Source: Sphingomonas sp. LR60
GTDB lineage: Bacteria; Pseudomonadota; Alphaproteobacteria; Sphingomonadales; Sphingomonadaceae
Assembly (NCBI RefSeq): GCF_036855935.1
Contig: NZ_JASPFK010000001.1
Location: 3,758,986 to 3,822,985, forward strand
Length of the DNA: 64,000 nt
Reading direction: 5' to 3'
The notes below the pieces were generated by a model. That model did not search any database and was not told the origin of the DNA. It saw nothing but the letters and a program-made list of their open reading frames with translations. How positions within the stretch are numbered: position 1 is the first letter of the stretch; the number at the start of each line of letters is the position of its first letter. Made by a program: the position numbers and the translations under genes. This document shows positions 29,512-37,437 of this stretch, piece by piece.

Positions 29512-29538
29512 TAAAGGTCCGCCGCGGGCAGCCGTTCA
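29512..29538 (+). promoter_or_regulatory. FliA (sigma-28) promoter of fliC
   Basis: TAAAGGTC at 29512-29519, then 11 bases, then GCCGTTCA at 29531-29538, close to the TAAAGTTT-N11-GCCGATAA consensus with exact spacing. It lies 69 bases upstream of the flagellin ATG, so the leader would be about 60 bases. Confidence 0.7.
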
Positions 29539-29607
29539 ATGCGGTGACGGCACGGCCACCTGCTCATTCGGGGGCGGCGGGACGGGCCGGTAGACGGAGA
29601 TATTCCC

Positions 29608-30984
29608 ATGACCGTGATCAACACCAACACCTCGGCGATGCGCGCCACCAACGCTTCGACCAGCGCCGGCAAGATGCTCGCGACCTCGATGGAGCGCCTG
29701 TCGACCGGCAAGCGCATCAACTCGGCGAAGGACGACGCCGCCGGCCTCGCGATCGCCAACCGCATGACCAGCCAGACCAAGAGCATGGCGATGGCCGTCC
29801 GCAACGCCAACGACGGCATCAGCCTGGCGCAGACCGCGGAAGGCGCGATGGGCGAAGTCACCAACATGCTGACCCGCATGAAGGAACTGTCGACCCAGTC
29901 GGCCAACGGCACGCTGCAGGACTCGGACCGCTCGGCGCTCCAGTCGGAAATGAGCCAGCTGACGCAGGAAATCTCGAACGTCGCGAAGACCACCGCGTTC
30001 AACGGCGTCAACCTGCTCGACGGCAGCTCGGCTGCGGTGAAGCTGCAGACCGGCATCAACAAGGACCAGTCGATCAACATGCAGTTGATGGACACCCGTA
30101 CCTCGTCGCTGGGCCTCACCGCCTCGGTGCAGGGCGGGGTATCGACCGCCGCTGTCACCTCGGGCGACGTCGTCATCAACGGCTCGAACATCGGCACCGC
30201 CACGCAGGATGCGGCGTCGGTTGCCGCCGCCGTCAACGGCACGACGAACACCTCCGGCGTCGTCGCCACCGCGAAGAACACCGTCACCGCCGTCGTCGAC
30301 CAGACGAAGCTGGTGGCGAACAACACGATCACCATTGGCAGCACGGCGGTCACGCTGACGAACGCCGAAAAGGACGTGACCTCGCTCGCCGCGCGCATCA
30401 ACCAGACGCTGAACGGTGTCGCGAACAACCAGATCACCGCCAGCGCGGACAAGAGCGGAAACCTGGTCCTGACCACCAAGGACGGCAGCAACATCGGGAT
30501 TACCGATACCGCCAGCAGCATCCTGACGTCGGCGAGCGACAACCAGGGCGTGGCGCTCACGCTCTCCGCGGCGGCGACGGCACGCGGTTCGGTCTCGCTG
30601 GAAGACATGTCGGGTACCGGCATCAACATCACGGGGACGTCCCCGGCCAAGGCCGGCTTCACCGCGGGCAAGACCGCGGGTACCGTCTCGATCGCGACGC
30701 AGGCCGGTGCCTCGGCGGCGATGGGTGTCATCGACGCGGCGCTCGACAAGATCTCGGCCGCTCGCGGCACGATGGGTGCGGCGCAGAACCGGCTGGAATC
30801 GACGGTCAACAACCTGACCACCACCGCGACCAACCTGTCGGACGCCAAGAGCCGTATCGAGGACGCCGACTTCTCGACCGAGACGACCGCGCTCGCCAAG
30901 GCGCAGATCCTCGGCCAGGCCTCGACCGCGATGCTGGCGCAGGCCAACCAGTCGCAGCAGGGTGTGATGAAGCTGCTCGGCTAA
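29608..30984 (+). CDS. fliC: Flagellin
   Basis: 458 residues. The N-terminal D0/D1 region is MTVINTNTSAMRATNAS with LSTGKRINSAKDDAAGLAI; the matching C-terminal D1/D0 is DAKSRIEDADFSTET to QSQQGVMKLLG. The middle (about 180-360) is a Thr/Ala/Val-rich surface domain. It is the only flagellin in the window, transcribed alone on the plus strand between minus-strand operons. The Shine-Dalgarno GGAG lies near 29597. A sigma-28 promoter precedes it and an intrinsic terminator follows. Confidence 0.97.
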   Translation: MTVINTNTSAMRATNASTSAGKMLATSMERLSTGKRINSAKDDAAGLAIANRMTSQTKSMAMAVRNANDGISLAQTAEGAMGEVTNMLTRMKELSTQSANGTLQDSDRSALQSEMSQLTQEISNVAKTTAFNGVNLLDGSSAAVKLQTGINKDQSINMQLMDTRTSSLGLTASVQGGVSTAAVTSGDVVINGSNIGTATQDAASVAAAVNGTTNTSGVVATAKNTVTAVVDQTKLVANNTITIGSTAVTLTNAEKDVTSLAARINQTLNGVANNQITASADKSGNLVLTTKDGSNIGITDTASSILTSASDNQGVALTLSAAATARGSVSLEDMSGTGINITGTSPAKAGFTAGKTAGTVSIATQAGASAAMGVIDAALDKISAARGTMGAAQNRLESTVNNLTTTATNLSDAKSRIEDADFSTETTALAKAQILGQASTAMLAQANQSQQGVMKLLG

Positions 30985-31046
30985 GTCCGGCAGCCGACCA
31001 CCGGCCTCTCGCCCCCGATCAGAGCGGGGCCGGTGCCGGACAAGAG

Positions 31047-31078
31047 AACCCCGTCAGCGACGAGCTGGCGGGGGTTTT
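31047..31078 (+). terminator. Intrinsic terminator of fliC
   Basis: The hairpin arms AACCCCGTCAGC and GCTGGCGGGGGTT enclose a short loop and are followed by TTTT, about 60 bases after the fliC stop. Confidence 0.8.
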
Positions 31079-31548
31079 CGCTGTTCGAGGGGTAAGCGGC
31101 TCACCTGGCTGCCGAGGCATTAGCGCATGGCTGTCTTGTCCGGGCCGCCACGGCCGCGTTACCCTTTGTGTCAACGTCACGCGCGAAGGATCAGGGTGTG
31201 ACGTGTACCCCGGCGAAAGCCGGGGCCCAGTTGGGGGACGCTGCTGATATGCGTCGCGCTCATCTCCCTGACCTTCCCACCTGGGCTCCGGCCTTCGCCG
31301 GGGTACGGATGGTTCAAGCCCGCCGGATCAAACTCGCCCATCGCCCCTGCGAAGGCAGGGGGCCATGTCTGCTCCGTCCGGGTGAGCGGCGAGACACAGT
31401 CGCGCCACTTCGTGTGTCAGTGTCGCGCGCTACGAGGCAGTCATAGGCCCTTGCCTCCGCAGGGGCGACGGTGGATCGGGCATATGCCTGTTCCTCCATC
31501 CGCCCTTTCGAGAGGCCGAGCCAAGCCGCACCGGCATCCCCAAAACAA

Positions 31549-31583
31549 GAACCCCGGCGACCGCATCCGGCCACCGGGGTTCT
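31549..31583 (-). terminator. Intrinsic terminator of the flhA-fliA operon
   Basis: Arms AGAACCCCGG and CCGGGGTTCT flank a 15-base loop; read on the minus strand it is followed by a T-rich stretch (TTGTTTTG). It sits 5 bases past the stop of the 46-residue gene. Confidence 0.75.
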
Positions 31584-31587
31584 GATG

Positions 31588-31731
31588 TCATTCCTTGTCC
31601 GACACCGTCAAGTCGTCGGGATTGTCGTCCGGCTCGCTGGCCGGCAGGGCGTCCGGCGCGTCGGTGCCGTCGGTGCCGTCGGGATCGCGCTGGTCTTCGC
31701 TGAGCGCCGGGTGGCTGCGGGGTTCGGTCAT
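31588..31731 (-). CDS. Unknown 46-47-residue acidic protein at the end of the fliA operon
   Basis: Start ATG 31731 (MTEPRSHPALSEDQRDPDG), chosen because a strong Shine-Dalgarno AGGAGG lies 6 bases upstream. It is highly acidic (many Asp/Glu, few Lys/Arg), with a TDGTDAPD-like low-complexity middle and no membrane segment or Cys. It sits 57 bases after fliA and just before the operon terminator. The family is not recognised. The good ribosome site argues that it is translated; a role in FliA or FlgM control is possible but unsupported. Confidence 0.6.
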   Translation of the reverse strand: MTEPRSHPALSEDQRDPDGTDGTDAPDALPASEPDDNPDDLTVSDKE

Positions 31732-31787
31732 CGCTTCCTCCTCCTGATCGCCGCACCAACGCGCGGCGACCAGCGAAGGTCGCACGC

Positions 31788-32561
31788 TCAACGCTGTGTC
31801 ATCGCCTTCTTCAGCTTGGCGTGCGCGGCGCTCTTGATCTGGCAGACGCGTGCCGCGCCGATCCCGAGCACCTGCCCGATTTCCTCGAGGTTGAGTTCCT
31901 CGACATGATAGAGCTGGATCACCAGCTGCTCGCGCTCGGGCAGCCCCGAAATCGCCGCGATCAGTTGATCGCGGGTCTGGGTTTCGGAAAGCTGTTCAAA
32001 CGCATCGGGCTCGTTGCTGGCGAACCATGGCTGGTCGTCGGCATAGACCTCGTCGATCGACTCATATTTGATCGCCTCGGCGGCGGCATATTCGCTGCGC
32101 AGCTTCTCGGGTGTCACGTCCAGCCGCGTCGCCAGCTCGCGCTCGGTCGGCGCGCGGCCATATTCGTGGCTCAGCTGGTTGACCGCGCGCGTATATTCGC
32201 GCTTCCGCCGGATCGCGCCGCGCGTCATCGCGGCGTGGCGGCGCAGCTCGTCGATCATCGCGCCGCGCAGCCGCGTCACCAGATATTGCTTCAGCGTCAC
32301 CTGGCCACGATCCTCGAAGGTGGCGACCGCCTCGACCAGCGCGACCAGCCCGACCTGCACCAGATCCTCGACCTCGATCGCGGTCGAGACGCTGCCATGG
32401 ACATGCCACGCCAACCGGCGGACGAGCGGCAGGTGCTCGCGGACCAGCGCGTTCTCGTCGCGCGCGCGCGGACGCGGCTTGTAGGTGAGCGGCGCACCGT
32501 CCAGCGGCAGCGTAACGGGCTGGGCGGCGGCGAACGCCTGCGGCATCGGTTCCGCGCTCAT
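31788..32561 (-). CDS. fliA: Flagellar sigma factor FliA (sigma-28)
   Basis: 257 residues. The region 2 core is HLPLVRRLAWHVHGSVSTAIE through RLRGAMIDELRRHAAMTRGA, region 3 is EYGRAPTERELATRLDVTPE, and the region 4 helix-turn-helix is EELNLEEIGQVLGIGAARVC. It directs RNA polymerase to late flagellar promoters such as the one at 29512 and is inhibited by FlgM. It overlaps flhA by four bases. The final gene of this operon is a small acidic protein. Confidence 0.96.
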   Translation of the reverse strand: MSAEPMPQAFAAAQPVTLPLDGAPLTYKPRPRARDENALVREHLPLVRRLAWHVHGSVSTAIEVEDLVQVGLVALVEAVATFEDRGQVTLKQYLVTRLRGAMIDELRRHAAMTRGAIRRKREYTRAVNQLSHEYGRAPTERELATRLDVTPEKLRSEYAAAEAIKYESIDEVYADDQPWFASNEPDAFEQLSETQTRDQLIAAISGLPEREQLVIQLYHVEELNLEEIGQVLGIGAARVCQIKSAAHAKLKKAMTQR

Positions 32562-34621
32562 GCCGCCAGCGCCTGCTGCTGCGGCTGGTTGCCGATGATC
32601 GCGACGACCTCGACGGCCTTGTCTTCAGGGACTTCGAAGAAGCTCATGACGGGCGTATCCGGTAGAACGGTGCGGACGAGTTTGCGGATCGCGACGCGGA
32701 TCGCGGGCTGGACGACCAGCGCGAACGGCTTCGCTTCCGCAATGAGCGGCTGGGCCGCGGCTTGCAGCGCGTCGACGATGCGACGGCCGAGTTCGGGTTC
32801 GATGACGTGGCGGCCGGGATCCTGCCGCGCGGCCTGACCGAGCAATTGCTCCAGCCCGCCCTCCAGCGTCATCACGCGCAGCGGCTCGCGCACGCCGGCC
32901 AGCTTGGCGATGATCAGCGAGCCCAGCTCCGGACGGATCAGCTCGATGATCTCGACCGGATCGACGCTGCGCTGCGCGGCGATCGAGATCGCGGCGGCGA
33001 TGCGGCGGAATTCGCGCAACTGGATGCCTTCCGACAGCAGCCCCTTGAGCACGGTCGCCAGCGAGGTGAGCGGCAGCGGCGCGAGCGCGGCGACCAGCTG
33101 CGGCGCACGCTCCTTGAGTTCGTCGAGCAGCGACTGCACCTCGTCCGCACCCAGCAGGTCGCCGGCATTGGCGCCCAGCGCATGGTTGAGGTGCGTCGCG
33201 ATCACGGTGCCCGAATCGACGACCAGATAGCCCTGACCGGTCGCGACATCGGCGTCGCCGGTCGCGATCCAGGTCGCATCGAGCCCGAAGGTCGGATCCT
33301 TGGCCTTCTTGCCGATCAGCTCGCCGAAGCCCTGGCCGGTGTCGAGCGCCAGCATCTCGTCGGGCGAGACCTGATCCTCGCCGACGCACACCCCGCCCAG
33401 CATCACGCGATAGGTGTAGGGCGGCAGGTTGATGTCGTCGCGGACGCGCACCTGCGGCACCACGAAGCCGACTTCCTTCGACAGCTGGCGGCGCACGCCG
33501 GTGATCCGGCCCATCAGCGGCGCGCCGCGACGCTCGTCGACCAGCGGGACCAGCCCGTAACCGATGTCGAGGTTGACCAGCATCGTCTCCGACACTTCGT
33601 CCCAGCCGATCTTGGAGGGATCGGGCGCCTCGATCGCCGGCGGCGTCTCGACAATCGCGGGGCGCTTGGCGATCTGGTTCAGCTTCCACGCGGCGAACCC
33701 GGCGGCGGCGGCGAGCGGCAGGATCACGAAGTGCGGCATCCCCGGCAGCACGCCGAGCAGCACGAGGATCACCGCCACCGGCGTCCAGGTGCGCGCCGAG
33801 CCGAACTGGCTGCCGATCTGGCCGGCGAGGTCCTTCTCGGACTTCACGCGGGTGACGATCGCGGCGGCGGCGATCGACAGCAGCAGCGCCGGCACCTGTG
33901 CGACCAGCGCGTCGCCGATCGCGAGCATGGTGTAGGTCTGCGCGGCCTTGGCGATCGTCAGCGAGTGGCTGACCGGCCCCAGGATCAACCCGCCGACGAT
34001 GTTGGCGGCAAGGATCAACAGGCCGGCGACCGCATCGCCCTTCACGAACTTCGACGAACCGTCCATCGAGCCGTAGAATTCGGCCTCGGTGGCGACGTCG
34101 ACGCGGCGCTTCTTGGCTTCGTCCGGCGTGATCAGCCCGGCGTTGAGATCGGCGTCGATCGCCATCTGCTTGCCGGGCAGCGCGTCGAGCGTGAAGCGCG
34201 CCGACACTTCGGACACGCGGCCTGCGCCCTTGGTGACGACGATCAGGTTGATGATGACGATGATCGCGAACACGAACAGTCCGACGACATAGTCGCCGCC
34301 GATCACGAACGATCCGAACGCCTCGATGACATGCCCCGCCGCGGCCGAGCCGGTGTGGCCGTGGACCAGCACGATCCGCGTCGACGCGACGTTCAGGCCG
34401 AGCCGGAACAGCGTGGCGAACAGCAGCACGGTCGGGAAGGACGAGAAGTCGAGCGGCTTCTCGGCGTTCAGCGCGACCATCAGCACCGCGAGGCTGATCG
34501 TGATGTTCATGATGAAGAAGACGTCGAGCAGGAAGGCCGGGATCGGCACGACCATGAGGACGACGAGCAGCAGGATCGCGGCGGGGAGCGCCCCCTGGCG
34601 GGCGTGGGCGAGCAACTTCAT
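32558..34621 (-). CDS. flhA: Flagellar export apparatus protein FlhA
   Basis: 687 residues. The N-terminal half holds eight membrane helices (from AILLLVVLMVVPIPAFLLDV) with the conserved cytoplasmic loop RFTLDALPGKQMAIDADLNA; the C-terminal half is the nonameric ring that receives chaperone-substrate complexes. It starts 3 bases after the SLT-domain gene and overlaps fliA. No flhF or flhG follows, unlike many polar flagellar loci. Confidence 0.97.
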   Translation of the reverse strand: MKLLAHARQGALPAAILLLVVLMVVPIPAFLLDVFFIMNITISLAVLMVALNAEKPLDFSSFPTVLLFATLFRLGLNVASTRIVLVHGHTGSAAAGHVIEAFGSFVIGGDYVVGLFVFAIIVIINLIVVTKGAGRVSEVSARFTLDALPGKQMAIDADLNAGLITPDEAKKRRVDVATEAEFYGSMDGSSKFVKGDAVAGLLILAANIVGGLILGPVSHSLTIAKAAQTYTMLAIGDALVAQVPALLLSIAAAAIVTRVKSEKDLAGQIGSQFGSARTWTPVAVILVLLGVLPGMPHFVILPLAAAAGFAAWKLNQIAKRPAIVETPPAIEAPDPSKIGWDEVSETMLVNLDIGYGLVPLVDERRGAPLMGRITGVRRQLSKEVGFVVPQVRVRDDINLPPYTYRVMLGGVCVGEDQVSPDEMLALDTGQGFGELIGKKAKDPTFGLDATWIATGDADVATGQGYLVVDSGTVIATHLNHALGANAGDLLGADEVQSLLDELKERAPQLVAALAPLPLTSLATVLKGLLSEGIQLREFRRIAAAISIAAQRSVDPVEIIELIRPELGSLIIAKLAGVREPLRVMTLEGGLEQLLGQAARQDPGRHVIEPELGRRIVDALQAAAQPLIAEAKPFALVVQPAIRVAIRKLVRTVLPDTPVMSFFEVPEDKAVEVVAIIGNQPQQQALAA

Positions 34622-34624
34622 CGC

Positions 34625-35464
34625 TTAGCGTCCCAGTCCGGCGAGCATCATATAGGCGAGCCGCGCATTGTCGGGCGACGGGCGCAGCAGGCTGGCCTGA
34701 TTGCCGCGCTGGCCGAGCGCCGACTTCGCCCAGTCGAGCGCGTCAGTCGCGCTCTGCCCGGTGCCGGTGACGACGGTAGCGTCCTCGCCCATCGACAGCG
34801 CCTGTGCGGCGAACTGCCATTGATTGTTGGCCTTGGCGGTCGCCGCGGCGTCCGATCCGTTGCCGAGCTTGTCGGCGAAGCGCTGATAGACTTCCGACAG
34901 CGAGCGGGCCGAGCCGTCGCGCTCGAAGAAGACGCTGCGGTTCGCGCGCGCGGCGCTCGGGAAGACCGCCGCCGCGCTGCGATCGGGGTTGCTCTGCATC
35001 GCCGACAGGAAGGTGCGCGCGCCGCCGATCCCCAGGAAGTGCGCCATGTACAGGTCGGTGCCGGTCGCCTCACGCCCGGTGACCGCCTCGATCGCGCCCT
35101 TGTTGTCGCTGGCGTGCTCGGCGGCCATCAGCGCGGAGACTTCCGGGTTGTTGCGCAACGCCAGGATCGCCTGACGATTGCCGCCCGAAACCGTAAAGCG
35201 CCCGCCCGACTTCTGGATGCTGTCGGCGGCCCAGCTCAGCCCGTGTTCGGCGCCATGTTGCTTGACGACCGCGAGCCAGCTCTGGTCGAGGAACTGGTAC
35301 AGCCCGCTCGCCGACGAGGTGCCGGAGCGCGCATTGGCGTTCAGCCCGCTCTCCAGCCGCGCCTGACCCATCAGGTAATCGAAGTCGACGCCGGTGCGCT
35401 GCGCAGCGCGCTGGATCGCGGACGTGACCCGCTGGGTGGCAGAAGTGATCGTGGCAACGGTCAT
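34625..35464 (-). CDS. SLT-domain lytic transglycosylase, probable flagellar muramidase
   Basis: 279 residues. YLMGQARLESGLNANARSGT carries the catalytic Glu and the Glu-Ser motif of soluble lytic transglycosylases, followed by ASGLYQFLDQSWL and the later LYMAHFLGIGGARTFL. No signal peptide is obvious, so secretion may be through the flagellar route. Because FlgJ here lacks a muramidase domain, this enzyme probably opens the peptidoglycan for the rod. ATG 35464 was preferred over 35473 since the sigma-54 site predicts +1 near 35466. Confidence 0.88.
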   Translation of the reverse strand: MTVATITSATQRVTSAIQRAAQRTGVDFDYLMGQARLESGLNANARSGTSSASGLYQFLDQSWLAVVKQHGAEHGLSWAADSIQKSGGRFTVSGGNRQAILALRNNPEVSALMAAEHASDNKGAIEAVTGREATGTDLYMAHFLGIGGARTFLSAMQSNPDRSAAAVFPSAARANRSVFFERDGSARSLSEVYQRFADKLGNGSDAAATAKANNQWQFAAQALSMGEDATVVTGTGQSATDALDWAKSALGQRGNQASLLRPSPDNARLAYMMLAGLGR

Positions 35465-35477
35465 GCCTGGCATTTCT

Positions 35478-35493
35478 GCAAGGGCCGTGCCAA
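35478..35493 (-). promoter_or_regulatory. Sigma-54 (-24/-12) promoter of the SLT-flhA-fliA operon
   Basis: Minus-strand TTGGCACGGCCCTTGC matches the consensus with 10 bases between GG and GC. The expected +1 is near 35466, only 2 bases before the ATG at 35464. Confidence 0.85.
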
Positions 35494-35519
35494 AAGGGCG
35501 AGGTCGACCAAGCCCACGT

Positions 35520-35648
35520 CGCCCCTGCGCAGGCAGGGGCCTATCTCTGTCTCGTCGATGACCGACGTTCAACACACGAACAACGCGCCTGTGTCGGCCC
35601 GTTACCCGATACGCGACAGAAATGGACCCCTGCCTTCGCAGGGGCAAC
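35520..35648. repeat. REP-like inverted repeat, GCCCCTGCGCAGGCAGGGG type
   Basis: Arms at about 35520-35540 and 35626-35646 (CCCCTGCCTTCGCAGGGGC) face each other between flgN and the SLT gene. The same family occurs at 31337-31470. Confidence 0.7.
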
Positions 35649-35672
35649 GGGCTTCACCCTGTCGGAATCACA

Positions 35673-35697
35673 ACGCCCCGGGGGTGGGCCGGGGCGT
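35673..35697 (-). terminator. Probable terminator of flgMN
   Basis: Hairpin with arms ACGCCCC and GGGGCGT around an 11-base loop, 27 bases past the flgN stop on the minus strand. The following T content is weak (TTGTG). Confidence 0.5.
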
Positions 35698-35723
35698 CGT
35701 CGTGTCAGCAGCAATAGCGTCGA

Positions 35724-36035
35724 TCAGGCGTAGGCGGCGGCACCGCGGCTGTAGGAACTGCCGCCCTGACCGGAAAGAAGTTGCAGGCGGCGGCGAACAT
35801 TTGCCGCCATCAGGTTCACATAGATGCGGCAGGTGTCGTTGAGGCGGTCCGCCTCCTCGACCAGTCCGCGCAGCTCCGGGGTTGCGGGGCCGTCGCCGAG
35901 CTGCCGCAGATCCTCGATCGCGCGCAGCTTGTTCGACGTCGCGCGCTCCAGCGCGTTCATGTCGTTGGTCTTGAGCGCGGTGATCTCGGCATGGAGCATG
36001 TCGATCACGCGCACCAGCGCATCACGCCTGTTCAT
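35724..36035 (-). CDS. flgN: FlgN-like export chaperone
   Basis: 103 residues from ATG 36035 (MNRRDALVRVIDMLHAEI). Long amphipathic helices with LKTNDMNALERATSNKLRAI match the FlgN fold, which escorts FlgK and FlgL to the export gate. It overlaps the end of flgM by 14 bases, the usual flgM-flgN pairing. The identity rests on helix pattern, size and position. Confidence 0.82.
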   Translation of the reverse strand: MNRRDALVRVIDMLHAEITALKTNDMNALERATSNKLRAIEDLRQLGDGPATPELRGLVEEADRLNDTCRIYVNLMAANVRRRLQLLSGQGGSSYSRGAAAYA

Positions 36036-36329
36036 TGCGGGACATCCAATCGTAGCGCAGCGCGATGAACTGGTCGGCGATCGTCGACGGCGACAACGGG
36101 AAGGTGCCGTTGACGAGCGCGGTCTTGATCTGTTGAACGCGGTCGGCATTCACCGGCGGCGACCCCGCCATCGCGCTGGCGAGCGCACCCGGCGCCTGCG
36201 CGGCGTCGGCGCCCGCCTGCTTCGTGACCGGCGCCGCCTTGGCGACCGGTGTGGCCTTTGCGGCCGGCTGGACGGTCGCGACGGAGGAAACCCCGTTCTG
36301 ATCGCCGCTGATCCTATCGATTCCACCAT
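36022..36329 (-). CDS. flgM: Anti-sigma-28 factor FlgM, frameshifted at 36291-36294
   Basis: Binds and holds FliA until the hook is complete, then is exported. The C-terminal FliA-binding half is intact: VNADRVQQIKTALVNGTFPL followed by TIADQFIALRYDWM-type sequence. ATG 36329 gives MVESIGSAAIRTG, after which one added base in the CCCC run at 36291-36294 continues VSSVATVQPAAKATPV, 102 residues in total. Without that correction the downstream frame has no sensible start. A sigma-28-like site lies upstream. Confidence 0.8.
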
Positions 36330-36362
36330 GACCACACCCGTGGGTTTCTGCTGACACAGGCA

Positions 36363-36389
36363 GAAACGACCGATGAGCGAGCGGCTTTA
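36363..36389 (-). promoter_or_regulatory. Possible FliA (sigma-28) promoter of flgM
   Basis: Minus-strand TAAAGCCG, 11 bases, then GTCGTTTC; the spacing matches sigma-28 promoters but the -10 is a partial match. It is placed about 34 bases before the flgM ATG. FliA-driven flgM expression is known in enteric bacteria. Confidence 0.45.
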
Positions 36390-36397
36390 GCACTTTT

Positions 36398-36907
36398 TTA
36401 TTCCGGCCAGCCGGGCAGCGTCGCGCGGCCCGCGTCGATCGCCACCGCCTGCACCGGACGCGTGGAATCGTTCACGCGCACCATCACGCGCCCGCCCGGG
36501 GCGGCATCGGCCATCGCGACGCCTTCGCGGGTGATCGAGAAGCCGTCGGATCCGGCCTCGATCGTCACCGAGTCACCGCGGCGGATCACCGGCTCGGCGC
36601 GCAGGGTAGGTGCAGCCGCGCCGGTGCGCACCACCGCCGGGGTTGCGCTGGCGGCGCGCGGCGGGGCGATGACGGGCACGAAGATCCGCCACGCCGGATC
36701 GGCGCAGGCGACCACCACCGCGTCATGCACGTCGGTACGCCACGACAGCGCGACCATCCCGCACGTGGCGAGCCGCAGCCGCGCGTCGACCGGTGCGCGC
36801 GCGCCGCCCTCCGCGCCGATCGGGCGCGTCGTGAAGGCGGCGACCGCGCGGTCGATCGCGGCGGTATCCTGAAAGGTGAGCGAGGCGGCGGCGAGCAGCG
36901 CGATCAT
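36398..36907 (-). CDS. flgA: Flagellar P-ring chaperone FlgA
   Basis: 169 residues from ATG 36907. A short signal-like N-terminus (MIALLAAASLTFQ) leads to the periplasmic body, and the C-terminal SAF-like region IRRGDSVTIEAGSDGFSITR with GRVMVRVNDSTRPVQAVAID is diagnostic of FlgA. It assists FlgI polymerisation into the P ring. The start overlaps the stop of the MotB-like gene (ATGA). Confidence 0.92.
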   Translation of the reverse strand: MIALLAAASLTFQDTAAIDRAVAAFTTRPIGAEGGARAPVDARLRLATCGMVALSWRTDVHDAVVVACADPAWRIFVPVIAPPRAASATPAVVRTGAAAPTLRAEPVIRRGDSVTIEAGSDGFSITREGVAMADAAPGGRVMVRVNDSTRPVQAVAIDAGRATLPGWPE

Positions 36908-37437
36908 TTGGCGGTTCCTTGCGAATGGCTCTCGCCGGCAAAGGCGAGCGTAACGGCGACCGCGCGCGGACCGTGCGCGGGCGTCGTGGAAAGCAGCAGC
37001 CGCGCGTCGGGCACACCGCCCGTCGCCAGCGCGGCGGCGACCGCGCGCGCGCGGTCGGCGGCGAGCACCGTCGCGCTGCGCGACGTCGGATCGACATCGG
37101 CGGCGCTGCCGTCGGTGCTGGCGGTGACGGTCAGCCGCACGCGCGGGTCGCGCAGCTCGGCGCGTGCCCAGGCGACGAGCGCGTCGGTCGACTGCGGCAA
37201 TACCGCCGATCCGGGTGCGAAGCCCGCGACGCCGTGGCTGGCGACCGGCATCGCTTCGGCGGTCGGCTCGACCCCGAAGCCTTCCGCGATGCCGCGCGCG
37301 AGATCGCGCGGGGTCAGCGTCTGATTGGCCTGGAGCAGCACGAAGAAGCCGACCAGCAGCAGCGCCAGGTCGGCGAGCGTGATCAGCCACACGGGGCGGC
37401 CGGGCTGAACGTCGAGCAGCGCGTCGTCGTCGGTCAT
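36904..37437 (-). CDS. MotB/PomB-like stator protein (second stator, B subunit)
   Basis: 177 residues from ATG 37437. One membrane helix VWLITLADLALLLVGFFVLL contains Asp23 at the ion-binding position used by MotB/PomB. The C-terminal region is a diverged OmpA-like peptidoglycan-binding domain (TASTDGSAADVD and LAADRARAVAAALATGGV). It is much shorter than the 300-residue MotB at 48629. It is coupled to the PomA-like gene upstream and flgA downstream by four-base overlaps. Confidence 0.82.
   Translation of the reverse strand: MTDDDALLDVQPGRPVWLITLADLALLLVGFFVLLQANQTLTPRDLARGIAEGFGVEPTAEAMPVASHGVAGFAPGSAVLPQSTDALVAWARAELRDPRVRLTVTASTDGSAADVDPTSRSATVLAADRARAVAAALATGGVPDARLLLSTTPAHGPRAVAVTLAFAGESHSQGTAK

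Larger units (their letters stand above)
30985..31587. other. 603-base gap between fliC and the fliA operon: terminators and REP-like repeats
   Basis: No credible gene. It holds the fliC terminator (31047-31078), a REP-like pair built on TACCCCGGCGAAAGCCGGGG (about 31206-31307), a second pair built on GCCCCTGCGAAGGCAGGGG (about 31337-31470), and the minus-strand terminator at 31549-31583. Confidence 0.8.

Noticed and set aside
29549..29563. GGCACGGCCACCTGC upstream of fliC as a sigma-54 promoter
   Set aside because: GG and GC are 11 bases apart instead of 10 and the -12 lacks TTGC; the sigma-28 site nearby is better.
32762..35842. A 1026-residue open frame on the plus strand
   Set aside because: Antisense shadow of flhA and the SLT gene, produced by high-GC codon bias.
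36022..36393. flgM starting at 36393 in the uncorrected frame (MLKPLAHRS)
   Set aside because: That N-terminus crosses the likely promoter and is not FlgM-like; the one-base correction gives a normal start at 36329.
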